DNA of 64,000 nucleotides. Source: Hydractinia symbiolongicarpus. Its lineage: Eukaryota; Cnidaria; Hydrozoa; Anthoathecata; Hydractiniidae. Made by a program: the position numbers and the translations under genes. This document shows, piece after piece, positions 26,070-38,500 of this stretch (within the stretch, counting starts at the first letter, position 1; the number at the start of each line of letters is the position of its first letter). The stretch covers positions 19,631,501 through 19,695,500 of the forward strand of contig NC_079881.1 in the NCBI RefSeq assembly GCF_029227915.1, read 5' to 3'. The notes below the pieces were generated by a model. It saw only the letters and a list, made by a program, of their open reading frames with translations, made no database searches and had not been told where the DNA came from.

Positions 26070-26571
26070 ATTACTTTCGTTTTCGAGTAAACGTATTTAC
26101 GGCCACCGAGCAAAAAAGTGCTAATCTAACCGGAGTCGGTTTTTAACCCTACCCATAATGCACTAGATTTTCTGTCTTCTTTTTACCACACATCAGAAAG
26201 AAAAAAACAGAGGCGTAGAAAACTTTCCTTTTTGCTGGCTAGAAGTTTCGTATTTTCTAGCTATATTTTATGAATAGTATAGATTTTTAAAGAAGGAAGA
26301 TAAATATTTTGCTGTTATTTCGTCGTTATTGCAAAAAAGGAAGTTTTGGGCTGGTTTTTTGCATTTGAAAATATCCAATCCGAAGTATGGAGAAGTGAAG
26401 TAAACGGACGTTTTTATGAGAAGTTATTCTCAGAAACAAAGATATAGAATCGATCAACTGTACTGATGAATTTTCGTCTACCCATGGAAAGAACAGAAGG
26501 AAGCAAAAGAAGCTGATCTAATACAACGAAGAAATTTCTAACGAAACCCCCAAAAATAAACTTTAGCTAAG
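26070..26571. promoter_or_regulatory. Shared bidirectional promoter region of TELO2 and RBBP6 (inferred)
   Basis: The start codons of TELO2 (minus, 26069) and RBBP6 (plus, 26572) are 502 bp apart and divergent. The interval must contain both 5' UTRs and probably a common promoter. It is AT-rich. I see no convincing TATA box or other strong motif, though a weak CTATATTTTA lies near 26261. Both genes are housekeeping genes, for which close head-to-head arrangement is common. Promoter function is inferred from geometry alone. Confidence 0.55.
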
Positions 26572-29500
26572 ATGTCTTCGATTCATTACAAATTTCGAAG
26601 CAGCACCGAGTATGATACAATTACGTTTGATACGCAAACGATATCACTTAATGACTTACGTGAAGCTATAATGCTTCAAAAGAAAATATTAAAGTCCCCT
26701 GATTATACCCTGGAAATTACCAATGGTCAGACAAAAGAAGGTAAGAAGTATTTCAAACATGAAAGTACTTCTTGGCAACAACTATGTCATTGATAAGCAA
26801 AGCTTGTTTACCATACTTCCTAGTCCTCATGATTCTTTTGCCACCACCATGGTTTTATGTTTTTGCATGTATTGCGTGTGTGTAGTAAAAAGCTGATTAG
26901 ACAGCCAGCGTGTGTTATAGCAAATTTATTTCTGTTAGTAGACTTAGTTATTTGCCAAGATGTGCTTATATATGTAAAATAGTGTATACATTACCTAGAA
27001 ATGTACATTAACTTGTAAATTTTATTGTATAAATATTTTTTATTTATATCAATGTACATAATAATTATCTTTTTAATTGATATTTATAAGAATTTTTATT
27101 TGTGAAAAATATATGCAAGACATTGAGTGTCTCATGAAGGGTCACTTATGTTATTCTTGCCCCCATTTGCCATATTTATTCCCATATATGGTACACAGTT
27201 CGGTGTGGAAGTTGTACTAGAAATTGTACTAGAAACTACTCTACTATAATATACAAATGTCTCCTACTTTTGCGTGTGAAGTATAGTATGTATGCATGTG
27301 AACTGGCTATCAAAGATGAACAACTAAAGCTAGGTATGGATACTTTTTATACTTTATTATTATTATTTTTTTACTATTACCTGGAACAGATGGGTTTGCA
27401 ACTTACTTAACAGTGCCTTTGGGGAGCCGCACTTATTGCATAACATTTTTGTTAAATGCCACCATAACAGCGCAAACCACATTATTTTTAAGAAAGCTCT
27501 TTTAACCACTTAATTTTATATATCTAAGAACTTCTTGCATGCCTCACATCAATGCAAAAAATATCAGGTAGGTTATCGTGATTAATCTGAAGACTACTTA
27601 AAAATGATGGTTTCAAAGAAGAAAAAAAAACAACGTTTTAGATCATGAATAGAAGGCGAAAGGGTATTATTGCATTTTTTTTGTTGTGTCCTTGATTTAA
27701 AATCTTATTTAAATTATCCCTCTTATGGACTTACATTCACATTTAAGTAATTGCTAAGGAGCTTTTGCTAGTAGAATGACCTCCGAATATAAGAAACTCT
27801 CATTAGTTAAACATTTGCTTGTTTTCATATTAAAAAGAAACGAAAAAACATTTCCAAAGGTCAAAAAATATAAAAGTGATTCACCTAAAGCCATTAGTTT
27901 ATTAAACAGCAATTGTTACTTTACAAAAAAAATGTGCGTCTTGTCAAAAATTACCATTTACATAATAAGTACGCACACATACACTTTTTACAAAATACTA
28001 ATCAGCGGCCCAAGGAAAAGTCTTTTTATACCACATTGCGTGCATCTCACTACTTGTGGTACCATTTTTCATGACAGACAGTATTGTAATATAATTTAAA
28101 AAATATTAAAGTTGAAAGAAAATAAGTCAGTTCGCAAAAATGTGTCGGTTGTAAATAAGAAACCGCTTTATTGCTGTGGGCTGGCACACTGTAGGCCACT
28201 TGATAAAAGTATGATGTACACTTTTTACATTTTTTCGTAGAATGATTCACAAAGACAGTGATTTAATTCTCATATTGTGAAATGTAAAACGCTAATTCGA
28301 ACTCTTATTCAATTTTGGCCATTTTATACATTTTTTACACTCCTTAAATTCCTTAAATAACCTTAGAAAAAGAAAATCTCTTTAAAAGTATTTAAATATA
28401 CTTAAAAAAGTTGAAATTTTAGCTATTCTCCTTAATTTCTCCTTATTTCTTATTTTTTCTGATCGTAACCTTTTTGGAAATGTGTTCATGGATTTTTCAT
28501 CACCAATAAAATAAGACATATTTCTCTGTTACCTGAAATCCTATATTTCCTATCTTTCAAAGCATAATTTATATGTATATTTTGTATAATATGTATAATT
28601 TTCTTGTCATCGAACATGGTATGTACCATTAAAGATAGAGAACTAAAATTGGTTTTTCCTTAATTATCTTTATTTTTTTATCTTTTTATTCTCGTTTGCA
28701 GCGAAATATCCTTAAAAAATGTCAATTTGTCTCCTTAAGTCTCCTTAATATCCTTACTTTTGTTCTCATTTTATTAGTGGTCACCCTGTTATATTGTTTG
28801 TTTATTGTGAAGTGCCAGATTTATGATTTTCCCAGTTATATTGCCACATTTTGCTTGGATAAAATATAAAAATAGATTTACCCTGATCATATAATGTGTC
28901 AAGTGAAGAAACTTTCACAGTATCAAAGAAAAATATTTTGCCAGAATAAACTTTTGCACTTTGAGAGTAAATTTTCATGGTTTGTGATTTTACCAATAAT
29001 TATTGGACTATATTTTGACTAAAAGTTTTCAACGTGTTTTTTTTTTGTTATAGAATAAATTTTCACATTTCTCTTAATTTTTGAAGTTTTGCAGGAAAAG
29101 TATCGCGGTTGAGTAACTTGTGTGTTTGGCAGAAGAAAGTTACATAGCAAGTTTGTTTCTACGAAAGCTTCTTACTGCGATCTTGGTGATTTATTTTGTT
29201 AATCTGTCCATCAGTGCAACGAGCTTTTTGTAGGCTATGGCTAAAAAATATTTTAATATGTCTTCTGAAAATGATATAAAAAAAAACAAAATAAATCTGA
29301 TTTCATAAAATACAAAAAATGCCTTTACAATTTTGTTTTGTATCACTATGAGCACTTTTTCTCTTTTTTAATTAAAACACCCTTGTGTTGTGTCATTGTT
29401 TGATCTTTTGAAACAAATTTAAGAAACTTACATTTTAATATGTATAAAAGGTATGTTTGCACTTATATAATGTGGACAATAATTTTTTAAGTTGCTTACA

Positions 29501-32500
29501 TTTTGTTTGTCATTATGTATGCATTTGTTGACATTTCTGTCATATTTTTCAGTGATTTACCGAATAGAATGTTACTGCCATAATAAACGATCAACTTTTG
29601 ATCAATCGTTAGTTCTCCTTTACAGGTTTTTATAGATAAGTTGCAAATGTTCACAAAGTTTTGCACAAGGAAAAGCAGCACAACAGACAAGAGACTACTT
29701 AAATTTTTACGAATTTTCTTCTGTGTGTTAACATCTAGATGCCTGATTATATGAGCCGAGTTGGCTCGGGGCTGTTTAAAAAAATTGCATATTATATGGG
29801 AAAAGTCAACCTGGGACAAGACTTGCACTGCTGCTGGGTTGGAAAAAATGCGGAATTAAATTAAAGAGAAATTAAATCAAAATTATCATTTAGGGCATTT
29901 ATAAGCTGCTCCACAAGTTCTGAAGTCTAATAAAACTTCTAGTCCGCTGCTTCGTTCGCCATTATTGTTTTCTTCTGTTTTGGCTCAAAATGCGCATGCT
30001 CTGCTTTTTTAACCCCGCACCTGCCTCGGCAAAGTGATATTATATGAACCGAGTCAACACACCTAACCAACCTGTCCTGGGTTGAAAAAATGAGCCAGCC
30101 CTCCTAGGCAGGTTGACTCACCTGATATAATGTCAAATATTTTTTAGTAGTGATCTGCTACTATGCCGACCTGTTTGATTTTATCATGCTGAGCATGTGG
30201 CCAGCCAACACCGTACCAACTCGCCTCATATAATCAGACTCTAGAGCTTAGTAAATAAGAGCCCTGTCAATATACTGTGTAGTTTTCTCAATATTTTGCA
30301 AGTTAGCAGCTATTAAATATCTCTTTTACAAATATACGACAAGTGGTTTTATATCAATTACATTTTTTTTTCTTTTTTCTTCATTAAAAATACTTTAATC
30401 TGTCCATAATAAATATTTTTCATTTGAATTGTTTGTTTGGATTTTTTGTGTTGTTGTTTATGGTACACATTTAACATTTTACTTTGTAAAACAGGTCAAT
30501 TTTTTTAGGACCAACAGGTTGTGACATTTAAAGCAAAATACACAGTGGAATATTTCTTTAGAAACATTTGAATTTTTTATTTTAAAATTTTTATTTTGCT
30601 ATTGCATGTGTCTATTATAAAAAAGAATTTTTGGAGATAAGTAAAAGTTAAAGTTAAAGCGCAAGGTAGCTGCTCATATTCAAAAGTTTTGTCATCATTT
30701 GAGATTTCTCTTCAAGTTTGCCTATTTTATTTTTCAATTGTAACAGAAAGTTGCCAGGCATTTTCACACTTAATAACAAAATAATGATAATTTTTAACCC
30801 CGTCATAACTGTAAATTTTTTGGATAGCTTTTCCGTAGACTAGATAATCAATGTACGCCAAAAGTCATCAATTAAAAAAATGTTATCAAAAGATTTTTAT
30901 ATTGGTGGAAGGTTAAGAGCTGACATTCAGTTTGTATGTAAGCATTGCAAAGGTGAGATTATAGAGAATGAAGTATTTCCAGCATAAATGATGTACAACA
31001 GTGGCTCGTTAGAGATAGTCGAGAACTTCTGTTACTTTTGTGATATGTCGGCAGTAAAGGGGGTGTTGGAAGAAGTGTTACTTGCAGGATAGGTTCTGCT
31101 TGGAAAAAGTTCAGGGAGTTCTTCCTTTGTTGACTAGCAGAGTCTTGTCAATTGAGGTAAAAGGTAGGTTGTATGAGGCCTGTGTAAGAAGTGTTATTTT
31201 GCACGGTAGTGAGACATGGGCAGTGAAGCAGGAAGATCTTGACCCTTTAGAAAGGAATGATATGAGAATGGTCAGGTGGATGTGTAACGTCAGTCTGAGA
31301 AACAGAAAGAGTTCAGATGAGCTAAGAAGCAGGCTAAGTATCCGTAGAATTAAAGATGTTATCCAGATAAGAAGACTGAATTCGCTGGGGCACTTGGAAA
31401 GAATGGAGGAGGATAATTGGGTAAGAAAGTGTAGAGACTTAATAGTTCCTGGGGCAAAGGCCAGAGGCGGACTGAGAAAGACTTGACAGGAGGTTATAAG
31501 GACAGACTTGATACAGAGGAAGTTGAGATTAGACCTAACACAGTCTACATCAAATTGAATGAGGGTCATTAATATACCCCATCCAACCTATGCTAGCATG
31601 GAAATCGGACGTTAAGCCGAGAATGATGATGATGATGATATCAAACACACCTTCTATTTTTGCTGTTCTTAACTCATCTGTTGGACAGGACTTAGACCCT
31701 CTTCTCTGTTCTCATTATAAAAGGTCTACTATTTTTGCAAGTTTTGGCCAACATTGTCTGATGTTATTATATATTTTTTGTAAAAGATTTTGCACGAGTA
31801 TCTTTTGGCAATGGGGCAAAATGATTTTAATTTGACTATGAAGCAAAACGAATTTAAAATACATTTGATGGAGGCCGAAATGATTTATCCTTTCTGAGTC
31901 ACGTTGACACAGAGAGAATGCCAACATTTGCAAGATAGCATGCAAATGACGTACCATGTTTCAATCTTCTCATTGCAGAAAAGGCTAGGCGTGTGACAAA
32001 CATATGCTCAAAATTACTTTAAGATGTGCCGGCATGTGATTTTAAGTCTTCAATTATTCTTTTTATGTTTTATTTTGGGTGCATACTGGCCTTGTAGGAC
32101 GCAAATCATTTCCATCCTAAAAATTGTTTTTCCAACTGACTAGCCCAAAAATTATTGTTGATTTGGGTTGCAGTCAATTAAGGACGGCCTTCTAATATTT
32201 TTGTGTATGATTGTTTACAAAATTGTTAACAAATATTTCTGAAAGTAAAGCTTTTTGCAATGAAACATGTACAACTATACATTTTGTTGTGATTTTTGTG
32301 ATAAAGTATTATTTTTTTTACATGTATGGAATGTGCTCCATACAAATTTTACCATTCATTTACTTTCCATGATATTTACTAATGATGTACCCTTTGTGGC
32401 AAAAAGTTTTGTTTATATTTGAAATCTTATTTTAATCTCTTGCCATCAAAGTTTTGCAAATTTTTATTTTAAAATACTTGGTCAGAATGAATTGTTTGAC

Positions 32501-35500
32501 AAGATCATTTTGAATTTCTGTTGTAAGAATTTATGGTTTAACATTAACATAATTTTATTGTACTGAAACCAGAATATGTGATGAACATAATTGCAGAAAT
32601 GTAACAGAACAATAGTGATCGCACTAAAAAGATGGGATTGCTGGAATAATAAAGCTGTAATAACAATGTTATCTTCTTTATCTTAATTAAAATAATGTAC
32701 TGTGACAGACAGTGGATTATTTCTCCAAAGAATTGTATGTTTTTGTATTAAGATTTCTGATGTTACAGTCGTTAAAAATAGTGAAATTATTGCAGTGTAC
32801 ATTATCTCTGGGGCCAATATTTTAGAAACGGATGGAAGTAACTTGTCAGCACTTGCATGGGTAACTATAGACAACCTTGGGTTAAATTAGATCAATTCTC
32901 AAAAGCATGGTTGATAACGTTAACAAAAATCCTTTAAATTCTTATATCTTCTGACAACAAAAACAAATGATCCTATGCATTTTCTTAACATTTTTTTATT
33001 TTTATTTTCGACAATATCTTCAAACCCTATTACATTCTTTACTTGTTATAACAACCACATGATTTGATACATTATTTAGTTCAGCGTTTCATGCATTTTG
33101 CAAAAAATTCAAGTTAACAAATTTTTCCAAAAAAATTCTTTTAATAAAGATCCGATTGTTTATTGCTGACCAAGATTTTTCGTAGTTGCAATTTTTTTCT
33201 AAATTGAGTGGTGATTCAACTAGTTAGGTGATTTAACAAAGAATTACATGCCCTAAGGTGGCATTCTTAGATTTTCGATTTATAAAGTTTAATTCGATTC
33301 TATTTAAATCAGAATTCATAGGCTGGTTACGCATTAAGCCTTTCTAATTCTTGTCGATACTCCACAATTTCTAATGTCAATACGAGTGTTAATTTAGCAG
33401 ACAGGCAAATAAGATTACATTGCCGGCATGTGATTTTAAGTCTTCAATTATTCTTTTTATGTTTTATTTTGGGTGCATACTGGCCTTGTAGGACGCAAAT
33501 CATTTCCATCCTAAAAATTGTTTTTCCAACTGACTAGCCCAAAAATTATTGTTGATTTGGGTTGCAGTCAATTAAGGACGGCCTTCTAATATTTTTGTGT
33601 ATGATTGTTTACAAAATTGTTAACAAATATTTCTGAAAGTAAAGCTTTTTGCAATGAAACATGTACAACTATACATTTTGTTGTGATTTTTGTGATAAAG
33701 TATTATTTTTTTTACATGTATGGAATGTGCTCCATACAAATTTTACCATTCATTTACTTTCCATGATATTTACTAATGATGTACCCTTTGTGGCAAAAAG
33801 TTTTGTTTATATTTGAAATCTTATTTTAATCTCTTGCCATCAAAGTTTTGCAAATTTTTATTTTAAAATACTTGGTCAGAATGAATTGTTTGACAAGATC
33901 ATTTTGAATTTCTGTTGTAAGAATTTATGGTTTAACATTAACATAATTTTATTGTACTGAAACCAGAATATGTGATGAACATAATTGCAGAAATGTAACA
34001 GAACAATAGTGATCGCACTAAAAAGATGGGATTGCTGGAATAATAAAGCTGTAATAACAATGTTATCTTCTTTATCTTAATTAAAATAATGTACTGTGAC
34101 AGACAGTGGATTATTTCTCCAAAGAATTGTATGTTTTTGTATTAAGATTTCTGATGTTACAGTCGTTAAAAATAGTGAAATTATTGCAGTGTACATTATC
34201 TCTGGGGCCAATATTTTAGAAACGGATGGAAGTAACTTGTCAGCACTTGCATGGGTAACTATAGACAACCTTGGGTTAAATTAGATCAATTCTCAAAAGC
34301 ATGGTTGATAACGTTAACAAAAATCCTTTAAATTCTTATATCTTCTGACAACAAAAACAAATGATCCTATGCATTTTCTTAACATTTTTTTATTTTTATT
34401 TTCGACAATATCTTCAAACCCTATTACATTCTTTACTTGTTATAACAACCACATGATTTGATACATTATTTAGTTCAGCGTTTCATGCATTTTGCAAAAA
34501 ATTCAAGTTAACAAATTTTTCCAAAAAAATTCTTTTAATAAAGATCCGATTGTTTATTGCTGACCAAGATTTTTCGTAGTTGCAATTTTTTTCTAAATTG
34601 AGTGGTGATTCAACTAGTTAGGTGATTTAACAAAGAATTACATGCCCTAAGGTGGCATTCTTAGATTTTCGATTTATAAAGTTTAATTCGATTCTATTTA
34701 AATCAGAATTCATAGGCTGGTTACGCATTAAGCCTTTCTAATTCTTGTCGATACTCCACAATTTCTAATGTCAATACGAGTGTTAATTTAGCAGACAGGC
34801 AAATAAGATTACATTGCAATGTTTTCCTAATATAAAAAATCTGGTTAGAATTTAAATCTGGTTAAACTAAGTTAATTTAGATCTAACACAGTCCAGATCA
34901 GATTGTAAGAGGGTCATTAATATACCCCGTCCAATCCATGCTAGCATGGAAAACGGTCGTTAGGCAAAGAATGATAGTGATGATGAAATGACGTTGTCAT
35001 AAAGAATTTTCCACCTTGAAATTTTGTAATAATATTCTAAAGCACTTGCTTTTTTTTAGTTCCTTCACATGTGATGCTTGGATTGATAATGAGAAAGTCG
35101 GAGCGTGATACTTCAATTCCTAAAATTACATTTCAAAAGAACTAGATATAAAACAAAATATATTTATAGGAGTTCTGGGTTACATTATATTAAAATATTT
35201 TCGTTAGATATTTTTGATGTTCTCTTGCCTCAAAAATAAAGTGCAATGCAATAAAATATTTTAACATTGTTTAAAATATACGTTTTTTTAATTATTAAGA
35301 TATATATTTTAATATGAATTGTAATTGTAATGTAAAATTTTAGTAGAACATTTGACTCACATTAAATACAATGGAGTAAAATGGAGTAAAAATTATATTT
35401 TGCTTTCTTCAGTGTACAAAGAGGATGATGCAATGATTCCAAAAAATTCATCTGTGATTGTGAAGAGAGTTCCAGTTCAAAGATTGGCTGCAGTGTGAGT

Positions 35501-38500
35501 AAATTTTTCATTTTGTTGGTACAAGGCGAATAACCAAAGTATCATAAATTTAAATATGTGGATAATCAATATTGGGCGGCATAATTCAAGATCAACAAGG
35601 AATAGAAAACAATTTTTGTTGGTGTCACTAGTAAGGAGTGTATTAAATAAATATCGGCGTGCAAAATTTAAATGCCTGAATTTAAACTTTGCAAAACTTC
35701 AAATAACAATATTTGATTACAGAGCAGGAAACAACTGCTAAAACTTAAGAAATATGTAAATAGACATTGTTCAAGGGTGTTGATAAATGTTGTCATTGTT
35801 GTGTGTCAGTAAAATGTGTATTTGCAACAGCTTATTTTAACATCCACCTGCTTACATGCAAAACTGATTAAACAGTGTAAATACTCTCAGTGAGTAGCTG
35901 CATTAGTGTCCTAAGATATTCTGTTTTGGTAAAAAAATATGTTTTTTGGTTAAATAAAATTTAAGACAATGATGGAAATACTGTATATTTTTTTGTTTTC
36001 TGCTGAATTTTGAACCTTCTTTTTTGTTTATATTTAGTACTGACCAAGGAAGTGGACTGACAAAGGTAGATGAAAACGAGTTTGCGAGAAAAAATACAAA
36101 ATATATTATTTCTTTATTTCACCTTCTTTTTTATTTTCGATTTGTTGATCATGTTTTTTCTCGTTATTCCATCAAGTCATGTCAGGTGCAACATGTTTAG
36201 CATGGTTGATACTTTTCATGTTTTATTGTAAAGAGAAAAAACACAAGTTATGTTACTAAAGATGAATTCGAAATTTTTGAATGTCTTGGCTACGGCTAAG
36301 TATCTTTCACTATAAGAAGTTATTTTGATGCAGTTGCATTGATTGTTTTATTTGTATGATATTTAGTATATTTATGAATATTGTGAATTGTAAATTTTAA
36401 ATATCTTCCAGTCTGGATTAAAAAGAAATCTATTTTGTAAAATTGTACTTTTTGTTTTGTTGGTTGGTGGAATTGATTACTGAATTAAAGATTGTCGACA
36501 TGTAAATTAATGATTGCAAGAATACCTTTTCATTTAACACAATTTTAAAATTTTTTGATATAAGCATTATTTTGAGTTCTTTATTTTTATACTTTTTTGT
36601 TCCGTATGGCAGAAATGTTTGCAGCCAATGTAATGAGCTGCTGCAGGCTAAAATCTTTGTTTGGCTGCATGCTTCTAGCATGAATGTTCTCAATTTTAGA
36701 AATCTTTAAATTAAACAAGTAGGATAAATTATAAGTTATAGCATAGTAATGCTGGTCTATGAGTGTGTAAATGGGGTTAGCCAAGGATAACAGATGTGTT
36801 TACAACAGTGGCTTAAACCTTTGTGCACCTAAAATGGCTCAGTAAGATAATTCTTCAGACACCTGTCATGCTAAAAAGTTGATATTTGCAGTAAGTTAAT
36901 GCTTATTACAACCAGTAAGTTTCAGAGCAACATTATTTTTCCATCAAACCGAAAATCATAAAAATTAGCGAAAAAAGTATACGTTCATCTGACTTTTTAA
37001 AGTAGAGAAAGAAAAGATTTATATATCATATTTAAGTTAAAGAAGTGCCTGTATACAATATATATTTATATATTGTATACAGGGACATTACGTCATATTT
37101 TATCTATTGTGTATTAAAAACAAATAATTTTCTCTCATGTTCTTAATGTTAATAAACTTGCAGGTTTTCTTTGCTTAGTGAGTTAACCAATAAGCTAAAT
37201 ATAAAGATATTGTGTTCCTCAATGCTTTGTTAATCCATTGATTTCTTTTGTTTGAGATAAGAAATTATGATTCATACTACTGAGCTTTAATGTCAAAGTC
37301 TTAAGCCACTGATGTGAATTAAGCATAAGAGTTGATCTAAATCTGTAAGGAAAACTCCATGCATCAACTTTAGATTAAATGTTGCTAGCTCCCAACATTT
37401 TGCATGATATTTCTCAAAAGCTACAAACTGGAAATTAAAATAGCAAGCTAAAAGCACGGGTTGTTTGAACAGGGCTAGGAATATCAGAAAAGTTGGGCAA
37501 ATTGCTTATTAGGCATTAAGATATTCGTGATTAAAAAAAAACAACGGAATGAAAATTTGCGAATTTACTTTAGATTCACAAATTTTTTGCAGTTTTTTTA
37601 ACTAGGATGGAAATTTGCAGCATTTCATTTCATTTCTAGCCCGTTCGAAATTTACTGGTAAATTTGGTATAAAATTTATTTAAGTAAAACCATAGCCATT
37701 TGAGTTTACTATTGCACATTCTTTACTTTTGCACAATTTTTTCTTTTGCAGACAATGTCTTCCCTTTAGGATTTTTCTTTTAAGATTAAACAAAAACTTT
37801 TTTTGAAATTGATAAGGTCACTCAAGTTAATGTTTTATCATTGGGCAAGTAAGATGTGTTTATTACATAATGGATCTGTAACCAAGAGAAAAAACCTCCT
37901 ATGAATTATGACAAATTATATCCATCTCTTGTGAAAATTTGATTTGTGTTTGTCCTAAACGAATCACTGAATGGAAAAACTCTGGACATGTGTGTTGAAT
38001 AATTGACACATTGTTTTTGCAAAATAAGCTCTTGTTAAAATTTTTATAAATTTAGTTTTTCTGGCAGCTACAATCAAAAGGATTGTTTGCAATCTCTACT
38101 ATATGTAATCGAAAACATGGAATATTTAAATTTTAAAGAATATATAGAATTTCCTGTCCAAGAAAGTCTGAGTAACAGTCTGATTCAGAAACACCAAATG
38201 AACTAATTTTTGGTCTTGTAAAAAAAATGCATTGACAAACAGGTCCTAATCCAACACAGGTTTTTTAACAATGTTTGCGTACAATTTAATTAAGTTGATT
38301 GAAGACATCATTTCCATAACATTTCTGTGATTGTTAGTTTACGAAATACATTGGTTCTTTTCTTATCCAGGAAGAAGAAGAGCTGACTGAAATGGCTTTT
38401 ATGAATTTATCGACAGTATGTATTTTTCAAAGTTTAAAGAAATAATGTGCTTGCACTTTGATTCATATTTTGGATGTCATATACCACAATTTTTTTTTTA

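Larger units (their letters stand above)
26741..35412. other. RBBP6 intron 1 (8.7 kb)
   Basis: Splits the DWNN domain between its two coding exons. It contains a dispersed repeat (28014-28094), a TIR element (29740-30239), an RTE-like LINE remnant (30905-31645), the 1394-bp tandem duplication (32027-34814) and a LINE tail (34870-34990). No further exon was found. Confidence 0.8.

Noticed and set aside
31111-31569. 152-codon minus-strand frame
   Set aside because: Antisense shadow of the LINE reverse-transcriptase fragment.
32683-34284. Paired 62- and 63-codon frames repeated 1394 bp apart
   Set aside because: Their duplication reflects the DNA duplication. No coding signature in either copy.
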